Part shown: positions 17,029 to 24,598 of the stretch, piece by piece | How the letters are laid out: each line of letters opens with the position of its first letter | Position numbering within the stretch: the stretch's first letter is position 1 | From: Hyphococcus sp. | GTDB taxonomy: Bacteria; Pseudomonadota; Alphaproteobacteria; Caulobacterales; Parvularculaceae | DNA length: 64,000 bases | Assembly: GCA_028281665.1 (NCBI GenBank) | Contig: JANQJK010000003.1 | Location: forward strand, 118,441-182,440 | Reading direction: 5' to 3' | Notes under the pieces: generated by a model | Told to the model about the DNA's origin: nothing | What the model saw: the letters and a program-made list of their open reading frames with translations, nothing else | The model's database searches: none | Position numbers and translations under genes: made by a program

Positions 17029-18125
17029 TCGATGATCGTGAAAATCCCTTTGCGGAAATTGTCTATCATTTCGATTTGCCAGCACACAGCCTGCCACTGA
17101 AGCAATTCATCGATACGGCGCGCGCCAGCCAGTCGATATTGGATGATTTCAACGAGAAAATATTCGACAAAAATGTCAAATTTGAAGTCCGGGTTCTTCC
17201 ATCCGAAAAAGGCGGGTTCATTGAAGTTCTTGGAGTCATTGTCACCGGTGGGGTGAGCTTGTGGGGTATACTCTGTACAGACATAGGCAAAGCCTATTTC
17301 AAAGGACTGACTGGACAAGAGCCGGGTGAGTGGGCGGAAGGACTCGGCGAAAGGCATCGTAAATGGCTCGAAAACCGCAGTAAGAATAAAACTAAAGAAA
17401 GCACAGAATTAAGCCCTACGCTTGAGCCGGTTGTTGAAGCCGCACTGATCTCAGATGAAGAACGCGATGCCGCTGCATTCGTCGAATTTCTGATTTCATT
17501 TCTTGCGGCTAATTCGGATAAACTGCAAAAGGTGGGGCTTACACCGGAAAAATTCCGCAAAGCCTTTCAAGCAAGAAACGCAATTTATAAAGCGTGCATC
17601 GATAATCCTGACGTTCAAGGTTTGAGCTTTGATCGCTCCCACGAGTTCCCTATTAAACGCTCGGACTTTCCACGGTTAATTACGCAAATACCAGATCAGG
17701 TGGACACTGAAGGTGACACGCCGATGTCATGGTGTGTCGAAATTGTGGATATTGTTGTGAACTCGCCTAACTGGAAGCGTGATGGCCGCAAATGGCAGGC
17801 GGCCACTGAAAAGCATCAGGACATCGCGTTTTCCGTAGAGGATAACTCGTTTTGGCATCATGTGCAGATCAAGGACATTCAACCTGACATCCGCGACAAT
17901 TTACGGGTTCAGTGGGCGTATCCAGCGGGTCTGTCCAAGCCTTCCAGAGATGTCAGGGTCCTGCGTGTTCTTTCATACAACGGAACAAAAATATCTGATG
18001 CAATGTCTCAGGCTGAATTAAACCGAGAACTTGAGGAGGCCACCCTCATCGAACCTGAAACGCCAGGTTTGTTTGACGAAATAAACGACAACAATGAGAA
18101 CAAGAAAAATGAGGTGGAAGACTGA
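17025..18125 (+). CDS. Unknown R-M-associated protein with a short membrane-like segment
   Basis: 366 aa, overlapping the Res stop by 4 nt (ATGA) and the Mod start by 1 nt. Residues 1-90 form a domain (…SLPLKQFIDTARASQSILDDFN…KFEVRVLPSEKGGFIEVL) ending in a hydrophobic stretch VLGVIVTGGVSLWGIL, then CTDIGKAYFKGLTGQEPGEWAEGL. The middle is charged; residues 150-345 form a second, soluble domain (DPAMSWCVEIVDIVVNSPNW-like, ending FSVEDNSFWHHVQIKDIQPDIRDNLRVQWAY). The ends suggest a nucleic-acid or protein partner of the R-M machine. Not a known R-M subunit. The N-terminal layout resembles domains in other uncharacterised defence-associated proteins, but only loosely. Confidence 0.65.
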   Translation: MIDDRENPFAEIVYHFDLPAHSLPLKQFIDTARASQSILDDFNEKIFDKNVKFEVRVLPSEKGGFIEVLGVIVTGGVSLWGILCTDIGKAYFKGLTGQEPGEWAEGLGERHRKWLENRSKNKTKESTELSPTLEPVVEAALISDEERDAAAFVEFLISFLAANSDKLQKVGLTPEKFRKAFQARNAIYKACIDNPDVQGLSFDRSHEFPIKRSDFPRLITQIPDQVDTEGDTPMSWCVEIVDIVVNSPNWKRDGRKWQAATEKHQDIAFSVEDNSFWHHVQIKDIQPDIRDNLRVQWAYPAGLSKPSRDVRVLRVLSYNGTKISDAMSQAELNRELEEATLIEPETPGLFDEINDNNENKKNEVED

Positions 18126-21046
18126 TGGCGCGAAAACCGAAAGCACCTAAAAAAATCGAAACCCTAACGCATGAAAAAGCCAGACGGCGGAATATTCCGA
18201 CGGCAGAATTGCAATCCACCGCCGAGCGGATGGAAGAGCAAAATCCATTTGAGCCCGTCGTTTATGAGCGCGTCCATCCATTGCCCAAGGGTGAGAAACG
18301 CGAACGGGACGAAGACCTCGACCCACAAATCGTCTGGAAGGGGACGAGCATTCGCCTCACCCAAGATCAGGTTGAAGCTTTAAAGGCAGGCGAAAAGGTT
18401 GAGCTTGGCGATGCGCAACTTGTGTGGCGCGGCAAGGACAATCAGGACTGGTCCGACCTGGTGGTGCAAGCCCCGCCGCTTTACATCCAGGAGAAAATTC
18501 ATCCCAAAGCGATCATCGAAGACCTGAAACGTCAGACCAAAGAACGCCGCGATGAAGAAGCTGGCATGATGGACCTGTTCGGCGACTTCAATGGTTTAAC
18601 CCCGGAAGCGAAAACTGAATTCTACCAGCATGATCAACACTGGCAGAACCGCATGATCTTGGGCGACAGCTTACAGGTCATGGCGAGCCTCGCAGAGCGG
18701 GAAAACCTACGCGGAAAGGTGCAGTGCATCTATTTCGATCCGCCTTACGGGATCAAATTTAATAGCAACTGGCAGGTCTCAACCCGTAGCCGTGACGTGA
18801 AGGACGGAAAGTTAGAACAAATTACGCGCGAGCCCGAACAGGTCAAAGCCTTTCGGGACACCTGGAAGGACGGCATTCACAGTTATCTCACTTACTTGCG
18901 CGATCGCCTCACTGCTATGAGGGATTTGTTGACCGAGAGCGGCTCGGTCTTCGTTCAGATCGGCGATGAGAATGTCCATCGAGTCCGCGCATTAATGGAC
19001 GAGGTGTTTGGCGAAGAAAATTTTGTTAGTGAGATAGTATTCAAAAAGACTGGGGGCCACAGCTCAACAGCGATTGCAAATGTAAATGACATTATTCTCT
19101 GGTACTGCAACTCGCTGCCTGATTTGAAAGTTCGTAGACTCTTCAGTGATAAGAAGCCCGGCGAGGAAGGGGCAACGAATTACACTTGGATAGAGCAGAG
19201 TGATGGAATCAGAAGACCTCTATCATCAAAGGAAAAGAAGAATATCGGTGGTTTGCCGAACGATATTAGAATCATGCAGCCTTATCCGATGTTTTCGGAT
19301 GGTCCTTCTGAGCGCGACAGGCCTCTGATATGGCGTAATGAGACTTATTCGCCTTCTTCAAACTCTCATTGGAAAACCCATGGCGAAGGACTTGAGCGTT
19401 TAAACAAGGCGGACAGACTTGTGGCTCAAGGAAAAACACTACGCTTTGTGAATTATCTTTCAGACTACTCTATTACTCCCTTAATCAACTTATGGACGGA
19501 TACGCAGACCAGCGGTTTTGGAGCCGATAGAAGATATATTGTTGAGACCAACCCGCTCGTAGTCCAACGTTGCCTCTTGATGGTAACGGATCCTGGCGAT
19601 GTTGTTCTTGATCCTACCTGCGGTTCGGGCACGACGGCGACCGTGGCAGAACAATGGGGGCGACGCTGGATTACTATAGATACATCGCGCGTGGCTTTGG
19701 CGCTTGCTCGCACGAGACTAATGAGCGCTCGCTACACTTACTATTTCCTGTCCGACAGTCTTGAGGGGCGGGAAAAGGAACAGGAGGTTTCTGGTATCCT
19801 TCAACCGGACACGCTAACACACAATGATCTCCGGCAAGGCTTTGTATATGAACGTGCGCCCCACATCATGCTCAAGACCGTTGCCAACAATGCCGAGATC
19901 GATGTCATTTGGGACAAGTGGCAGCAGACACTTGAGCCACTGCGCGAAAAACTGAATGTAATCTTGAGCGAAAGCTGGGAGGAATGGGAAATTCCTCGTG
20001 AAACAGGCGCAGACTGGTCGCAGGATGCCCAAAAGGTTCACGCCGATTGGTGGGATGCGCGCATCAAGCGTCAGCAGGAAATTGACAAATCCATCGCGCA
20101 GAAGGCGGACGTCGAATATCTCTATGACCGCCCTTATGAGGACACGTCCAAAGTCCGTGTGGCTGGACCATTTACCGTTGAAAGCCTATCACCACACCGC
20201 GTGATTCCTGCGGATGAAGGCGAGCTGATTGACGATATCGATGCGCTGGAAGGAAATCGTTCGTACACCGATTCGCCGGCGCAGGACTTCGCAACTATGG
20301 TGCTGGAGAATCTGAAATCAGCCGGTGTGCATCAGTCCGACAAGCAGGACCGCATCACTTTCACAGCCATGGAGGGCTGGCCAGGAGACTATATTGCCGC
20401 CAGTGGCACCTATGAACAGGATGGCGCTCCCAAGAAAGCTGCGATTTTCATCGGGCCGGAATTCGGATCGATCACGCGATCCGATATTATGGCCGCCGCG
20501 CGCGAAGCCAATGACGGGCGCTTTGATGTGCTTGTCGCTTGTGGCTTTAACTTTGACGCTCACTCAAGTGAGGTGAACAAGCTCGGCCCGCTTCCAATCT
20601 TGAAGGCTAAGATGAACCCTGACCTTCATATGGCCGATGATCTAAAGAATACCGGCAAAGGCAACCTGTTTGTCGTATTCGGCGAACCCGACATCGAATG
20701 GGATTTTGACAAAGACGGCAACATAGTTGTCGAGGTATTGGGCATTGACGTGTTCGACCCCAAAACCGGTGAGGTTCGACCTTCCGGTAAGGATGACATC
20801 GCCGCCTGGTTTGTCGATACCGACTACAACGAAGAGAGCTTCTTCGTCCGGCACGCCTACTTTATGGGTGCGAATGACCCATACAAATCATTGAAGACGA
20901 GCCTGAAAGCGGAAATTGATCAGGAAGCCTGGTCAACGCTTTACCGCGACACGTCACGGCCCTTTGCACGCCCTTCAACTGGCCGCTTCGCTGTCAAAGT
21001 GATCAACCACTTTGGCGATGAAGTGATGAAAGTGTTTGGAGTGTAG
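18125..21046 (+). CDS. mod: Type III site-specific DNA (adenine-N6) methyltransferase (Mod)
   Basis: 973 aa. Motif IV DPPYGIKFNSNW at about residue 204 precedes motif I DPTCGSGTTATVAEQW at about 495, which is the beta-class order of N6-adenine methylases; the ~290 residues between include the target-recognition region. The C-terminal ~350 residues are an extra domain (with VIPADEGELIDDIDALEG and IFIGPEFGSITRSDIMAAAREAN). Mod gives the specificity and host protection of a type III system and can act alone when Res is defective, as may be so here. Start ATG overlaps the upstream stop by one base. Longer than classic Mod proteins (about 650 aa), in line with the large 'BPTD_3080-like' systems. 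Confidence 0.85.
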   Translation: MARKPKAPKKIETLTHEKARRRNIPTAELQSTAERMEEQNPFEPVVYERVHPLPKGEKRERDEDLDPQIVWKGTSIRLTQDQVEALKAGEKVELGDAQLVWRGKDNQDWSDLVVQAPPLYIQEKIHPKAIIEDLKRQTKERRDEEAGMMDLFGDFNGLTPEAKTEFYQHDQHWQNRMILGDSLQVMASLAERENLRGKVQCIYFDPPYGIKFNSNWQVSTRSRDVKDGKLEQITREPEQVKAFRDTWKDGIHSYLTYLRDRLTAMRDLLTESGSVFVQIGDENVHRVRALMDEVFGEENFVSEIVFKKTGGHSSTAIANVNDIILWYCNSLPDLKVRRLFSDKKPGEEGATNYTWIEQSDGIRRPLSSKEKKNIGGLPNDIRIMQPYPMFSDGPSERDRPLIWRNETYSPSSNSHWKTHGEGLERLNKADRLVAQGKTLRFVNYLSDYSITPLINLWTDTQTSGFGADRRYIVETNPLVVQRCLLMVTDPGDVVLDPTCGSGTTATVAEQWGRRWITIDTSRVALALARTRLMSARYTYYFLSDSLEGREKEQEVSGILQPDTLTHNDLRQGFVYERAPHIMLKTVANNAEIDVIWDKWQQTLEPLREKLNVILSESWEEWEIPRETGADWSQDAQKVHADWWDARIKRQQEIDKSIAQKADVEYLYDRPYEDTSKVRVAGPFTVESLSPHRVIPADEGELIDDIDALEGNRSYTDSPAQDFATMVLENLKSAGVHQSDKQDRITFTAMEGWPGDYIAASGTYEQDGAPKKAAIFIGPEFGSITRSDIMAAAREANDGRFDVLVACGFNFDAHSSEVNKLGPLPILKAKMNPDLHMADDLKNTGKGNLFVVFGEPDIEWDFDKDGNIVVEVLGIDVFDPKTGEVRPSGKDDIAAWFVDTDYNEESFFVRHAYFMGANDPYKSLKTSLKAEIDQEAWSTLYRDTSRPFARPSTGRFAVKVINHFGDEVMKVFGV

Positions 21047-21057
21047 GAAGTTACGAT

Positions 21058-21672
21058 ATGCTTAGAATAAAAATTAATGGTAATTGGGAGCCAGAGGATT
21101 TTGTCGCCCTGATGGAGGCAACAGAGTCTCTGTATTACAAAGCTCTACAAAGACCATACCGCCACCATTTGCATGATTTCCTTTTCTTTGAAGGGCGGCG
21201 AGTATTTTATTCCTATGACGAACAATTAGATGCGACTAACCGCTACTTGTTGGCAGAATCTCGCAACTCCGTGCCGGGGCATAGTCGCATTCAGGTTCGA
21301 CGAGTCGATTACGCATCGCCTGGCAAGGTTGACCTTCTTGGCATTGGCGAGGCGTTCAAGTCTGTTGAAGGAATTATTGATCGCCTCATTACATTCTTCA
21401 CCGAACGGAACTTACGGCGCGAAAGGGATAAACAGGCCCGTATAGAAACATCCATTAAGGAAATAGACGCTGATAAGCAGCGCGAAAGCCTTAGGTCCTT
21501 GCAAATTGAAAATGCCAGGGAGCTGTTGCGTTTACGTCGAGAATATCCTGAAGAACTAGAAAACATGCTGGTGCCGCTCGCTGTTCGCGACCAGGAGAGA
21601 TTAACCAACCTCATTTCTCAACAAAAACTCATTGGCGTGAAACGGTCAGAAAAGAAGGATGATTCTGAATGA
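21058..21672 (+). CDS. Unknown protein in R-M operon
   Basis: 204 aa, starting 11 bases after mod and overlapping the next gene by ATGA. N-terminus: GNWEPEDFVALMEATESLYYKAL…; middle: RIQVRRVDYASPGKVDLLGIGEAFKSVEGIIDRLI; C-terminal half a coiled coil (ERDKQARIETSIKEIDADKQRESLRSLQ). The 'RxxYxSPGxxDLLGIGE' pattern is seen in small helper proteins of defence loci, but I cannot name the family. Coupling to both mod and the helicase suggests a complex member. Confidence 0.62.
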   Translation: MLRIKINGNWEPEDFVALMEATESLYYKALQRPYRHHLHDFLFFEGRRVFYSYDEQLDATNRYLLAESRNSVPGHSRIQVRRVDYASPGKVDLLGIGEAFKSVEGIIDRLITFFTERNLRRERDKQARIETSIKEIDADKQRESLRSLQIENARELLRLRREYPEELENMLVPLAVRDQERLTNLISQQKLIGVKRSEKKDDSE

Positions 21673-23783
21673 ATTTCCTTCTGGCAGATACATTCCAGGC
21701 GGCGCTGGTCAAGCTTAATAATGAAGAGCAAAAGGCCGTAAAGCTGACCGTTTTTGATCTCCAGCAGGACCCATCAAGTCCGGGCTTGAAATTCCATCGT
21801 ATCGACAAGTCGAAAGACCCGAATTTTTGGTCGCTTCGTGTCAATCGCGACATTCGTTTGATCGTCCACAAGACCAAATCCAGTTTTCTGGTCGCTTACG
21901 TCGATCATCATGATGACGCCTATAAATGGGCAGAGCGCCGTCGGATCGACACCCATCCGCGCACCGGAGCGGCCCAGATCGTAGAGGTGCGCGAGCGCGT
22001 CGAAGAAATCACCATCCCCAAATATGTGGAGGCAGAAGCGCCGACTGTTGCTGTTGCGGCTGAGGCGCCGGCCAAATTCCATCCACCACTATTCCTGAAA
22101 CTCAGTGATGACGACCTACTCGGTGTAGGCGTGCCGGAAGATTGGCTGGAAGATGTGCGCAACGCTTCAGAGGACAACTTTCTCGATCTTGCGGAGTACA
22201 TTCCTGCCGAAGCCGCAGAGGCATTGCTGGATTATGTCGCGGCTGGGCAACTGGTCGTTCCAGGAGAAACCAAGCCTGGCGCTGATCCTTTCGCGCACCC
22301 CGATGCTCAGCGCCGGTTCCGCGTCATGGAGAATGTGGAAGAGCTGGAGCAGGCCCTCAACTATCCATGGGATAAATGGGCCATCTATCTGCATCCGGCA
22401 CAGCAACAATTAGTTGACGGAAATTTCTCTGGTCCGACGCGCGTCGCCGGTTCAGCGGGAACCGGGAAGACGGTCGTGGCCATCCATCGCGCGGCTCATA
22501 TTCTCCAATCGAACAAGGCCGCAAAACTTCTGCTGACGACTTTCTCCAGCCCGCTTTCCAATGCGCTGGAGCATAAGCTTGGTCTGTTGCTGCACGATGA
22601 TCCGAACCTGGACCACCGAGTTTCAGTCCGACCATTTGAGGGTGTGGCAAAAGAGCTCTTCACGCTGATACATGGTCATGATCCGAAAATGGCCAGACGT
22701 GAGCATGTTTTTTCTGCCTTAGATCAGGCCGCCAAAGAGCTTGAGCTTGAAGGATTTACAGATCGCTTCCTGATGTCCGAGTGGCGTTATGTCATTGATG
22801 CCTGGCAAATCGATGGGTTGGAGGCTTATGCGCGCGTACCGCGTCTGGGTCGCAAGAACAGGTTGGGTAGTCGTCAGAGGGAGCGATTATGGCCTGTCTT
22901 TGTGCGTACCAGAGAGATATTGGCTGCCCAGCATCGATACACACCAGCGACAGTCTGTGGTGAGGTAGCAGCCTACTACAATGACCGGCCAGGTAAGCCA
23001 TTTACACACATCATCGTGGATGAGGCCCAAGACCTCGGCGTACCTGAATTGAAAATGATCGCCGCGATTGCACCTGATGAACCGCAAGCCTTGTTCTTTG
23101 CCGGAGACTTGGGGCAGCGCATTTTCCAAGAGCCATTCTCATGGCTTGGCTTGGGAATTGATGTTCGCGGGCGCTCTCACACGCTGAAGGTTAACTACCG
23201 AACATCTCACCAAATCCGGCAGTTGGCTGACAAACTTCTTCCCACAATCGTTCGCGATGTGGACGGCATTGAAGAGGACCGCCGAGGCACAGTCTCAGTA
23301 TTCAATGGGCCTAATCCTGATATTCAGATTCATTCGGATTCCGAGGAAGAAATCCGGGCGATAAGTTTAGCCATTCACGAGGCTGTTGATGATGGAATGC
23401 CGCCAGACGAAATTGGCGTGTTCGTTAGGTCAGCCGATGAGCTGACACGCGCGAGAAAAGCTGTGAATGAAGCGGGCCAAACCCCGCTTGAGCTATCGGA
23501 TAGGGTGGAAGACCGCACAGGGCGCGTTGCGATTGGCACAATGCATTTAGCGAAGGGGCTTGAGTTTCGCCAGGTCATTGTCATGGCTTGCGACGAGAAC
23601 ATTCTACCGGACCAGGATCGGATCGATATGGTTGCTGACGAGGTTGAGCTTGATGAGGTCTACGATACCGAGCGCCACCTCTTTTACGTTGCATGCACGC
23701 GAGCCAGAGAGAAGTTGATCGTATCTGGCGTTTCACCTGCTTCCGAATTCTTCGCGGATTTGAACAGTAGCGAAGATGTCTAA
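21669..23783 (+). CDS. UvrD/Rep-like helicase with RelE/ParE-like N-terminal domain
   Basis: 704 aa. Residues 1-95 fit a RelE/ParE toxin fold: a helical pair followed by FHRIDKSKDPNFWSLRVNRDIRLIVHKTKSSFLVAYVDHHDDAYKWAERR. Then a linker and a superfamily-1 helicase: motif I GSAGTGKTVVAIHRAA at about 263, motif II IIVDEAQDLG near 450, motif III FAGDLGQRIF, motif IV VNYRTSHQIR, motif V MHLAKGLEFRQVIVMA, motif VI ERHLFYVACTRAREKLIVSG at about 673. The RelE-like part is separated from any antitoxin, so it probably binds RNA or ribosomes or inhibits the partner. Last gene of the operon; a UvrD-like partner is not part of standard type III R-M. Confidence 0.85.
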   Translation: MNFLLADTFQAALVKLNNEEQKAVKLTVFDLQQDPSSPGLKFHRIDKSKDPNFWSLRVNRDIRLIVHKTKSSFLVAYVDHHDDAYKWAERRRIDTHPRTGAAQIVEVRERVEEITIPKYVEAEAPTVAVAAEAPAKFHPPLFLKLSDDDLLGVGVPEDWLEDVRNASEDNFLDLAEYIPAEAAEALLDYVAAGQLVVPGETKPGADPFAHPDAQRRFRVMENVEELEQALNYPWDKWAIYLHPAQQQLVDGNFSGPTRVAGSAGTGKTVVAIHRAAHILQSNKAAKLLLTTFSSPLSNALEHKLGLLLHDDPNLDHRVSVRPFEGVAKELFTLIHGHDPKMARREHVFSALDQAAKELELEGFTDRFLMSEWRYVIDAWQIDGLEAYARVPRLGRKNRLGSRQRERLWPVFVRTREILAAQHRYTPATVCGEVAAYYNDRPGKPFTHIIVDEAQDLGVPELKMIAAIAPDEPQALFFAGDLGQRIFQEPFSWLGLGIDVRGRSHTLKVNYRTSHQIRQLADKLLPTIVRDVDGIEEDRRGTVSVFNGPNPDIQIHSDSEEEIRAISLAIHEAVDDGMPPDEIGVFVRSADELTRARKAVNEAGQTPLELSDRVEDRTGRVAIGTMHLAKGLEFRQVIVMACDENILPDQDRIDMVADEVELDEVYDTERHLFYVACTRAREKLIVSGVSPASEFFADLNSSEDV

Positions 23784-23846
23784 TTCCTAGAGGTTCAAAC
23801 TTAGACCTGCCGCCTTTGGGTCCCTAATCGACCAGCAGCAGTTTTG

Positions 23847-24110
23847 CTATGTTTGCACTTGGTCCAATCGGGATTTCATCCAGCTTACCAATTCCTGATA
23901 GAACACCGGATCGTCTGTCAGGCGCATTCCTACGGCGATTAACGCCAATGCACCTTCCGGCAAATCTTCCTCACCGTCATAATCGGGCATCATGATCTGG
24001 AAACCGTTTTCTAAATCGAATGTGACGGCGACCTGATCGCTTTCCAATATGGTTCTTTCTGACTGGCCGTTCTCCGGTTTCTGATCGCCCATCGTCTGCC
24101 TTTCTTCCAT
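23847..24110 (-). CDS. Small acidic protein, unknown
   Basis: 87 aa from the ATG at 24110 (AAGGAA 8 bases upstream); an ATG at 24092 with GAAAGG is equally good. The rest of the frame back to 24263 crosses the right terminal 20-mer and is unlikely to be translated. The core VAVTFDLENGFQIMMPDYDGEEDLPEGALALIAVGMRLTDDPVFYQELVSWMK looks like a compact alpha/beta protein. No family named. The last gene of the island on the right. Confidence 0.55.
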   Translation of the reverse strand: MEERQTMGDQKPENGQSERTILESDQVAVTFDLENGFQIMMPDYDGEEDLPEGALALIAVGMRLTDDPVFYQELVSWMKSRLDQVQT

Positions 24111-24200
24111 TGCGGTGTTCCTTGAACTGTAAACAGCGATGCCAGATACATGCAAAAGGATGGCGGATCGGGCCTTTAGGCGTAGCCATAACGACATTGC

Positions 24201-24220
24201 CCGTTGCCAGATATTGCCAA
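24201..24220 (-). repeat. Right terminal 20-mer, inverted copy of 3608-3627
   Basis: On the minus strand it reads TTGGCAATATCTGGCAACGG, differing from the left copy in one base. It marks the island's right limit, about 117 bases before tRNA-His. Confidence 0.6.
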
Positions 24221-24336
24221 ATTGATTACGAAACGAGCCCCAAATGACCCACAATCGAATCACGAGCGCTTTTTAGGCGGTTGATGCGCGGAAGCTAAGT
24301 GGTTAAAAAGGTTGGGTTATTTCGGCTTACTCTTGG

Positions 24337-24413
24337 GCCGCCTTAGCTCAGTTGGTTAGAGCGCTAGATTGTGGATCTAGAGGTCTCTGGTTCGATTCCA
24401 GAAGGCGGTACCA
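24337..24413 (+). tRNA. tRNA-His (GTG)
   Basis: Acceptor GCCGCCT pairs with AGGCGGT (first pair G-U), D-arm with GCTC…GAGC, anticodon loop ATTGTGGAT with GTG, variable loop AGGTC, T-arm TCTGG TTCGATT CCAGA, discriminator A73, encoded CCA at 24411-24413. The A73 base, with no C73 to pair with a G-1, is the pattern known from alphaproteobacteria. Not the island's attachment site: its 3' end faces away from the island. Confidence 0.93.
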
Positions 24414-24598
24414 TTCTCGTCACGGCGACTTTTTTGCGGGCCTCGGCCGGCCGGCCCTCGGCGGCGCGGGCGGATATCTTGCTGGATCGTCCCGTCGCCG
24501 AAATAACGCTAAACATTGCTCAATCAATTGCCTCAATTATCCGTCTACCCTATGTGCCTGTTTCCAGTGAGCGGTTGGGTTAATCGGAGGCGTGCGCC

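Larger units (their letters stand above)
3608..24220. mobile_element. Mobilizable genomic island (IME-like), no integrase seen
   Basis: Bounds are inferred from an inverted pair of 20-bp sequences (3608-3627 and 24201-24220, 19/20 identical in inverted orientation). Inside are an orphan tRNA-Ala(GGC) 3' half at 3696-3739, an antirestriction protein, a coupling protein, a relaxase with a mobC-like partner, an excisionase-like HTH protein and a type III restriction-modification operon. The flanking DNA is ordinary chromosome (tRNA-His and glmS on the right). There are no T4SS channel genes, so any transfer would need a helper. There is also no tyrosine or serine recombinase, so the island may be immobilised or may depend on one in trans. 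The orphan tRNA half predicts an intact tRNA-Ala(GGC) on the minus strand at the other junction, which is not found near 24.2 kb; the exact right end is therefore uncertain. Confidence 0.7.

Noticed and set aside
24337..24413. tRNA-His as the island's attachment site
   Set aside because: Its 3' end faces away from the island and no His-tRNA 3' duplicate occurs at the left edge; the orphan is tRNA-Ala.
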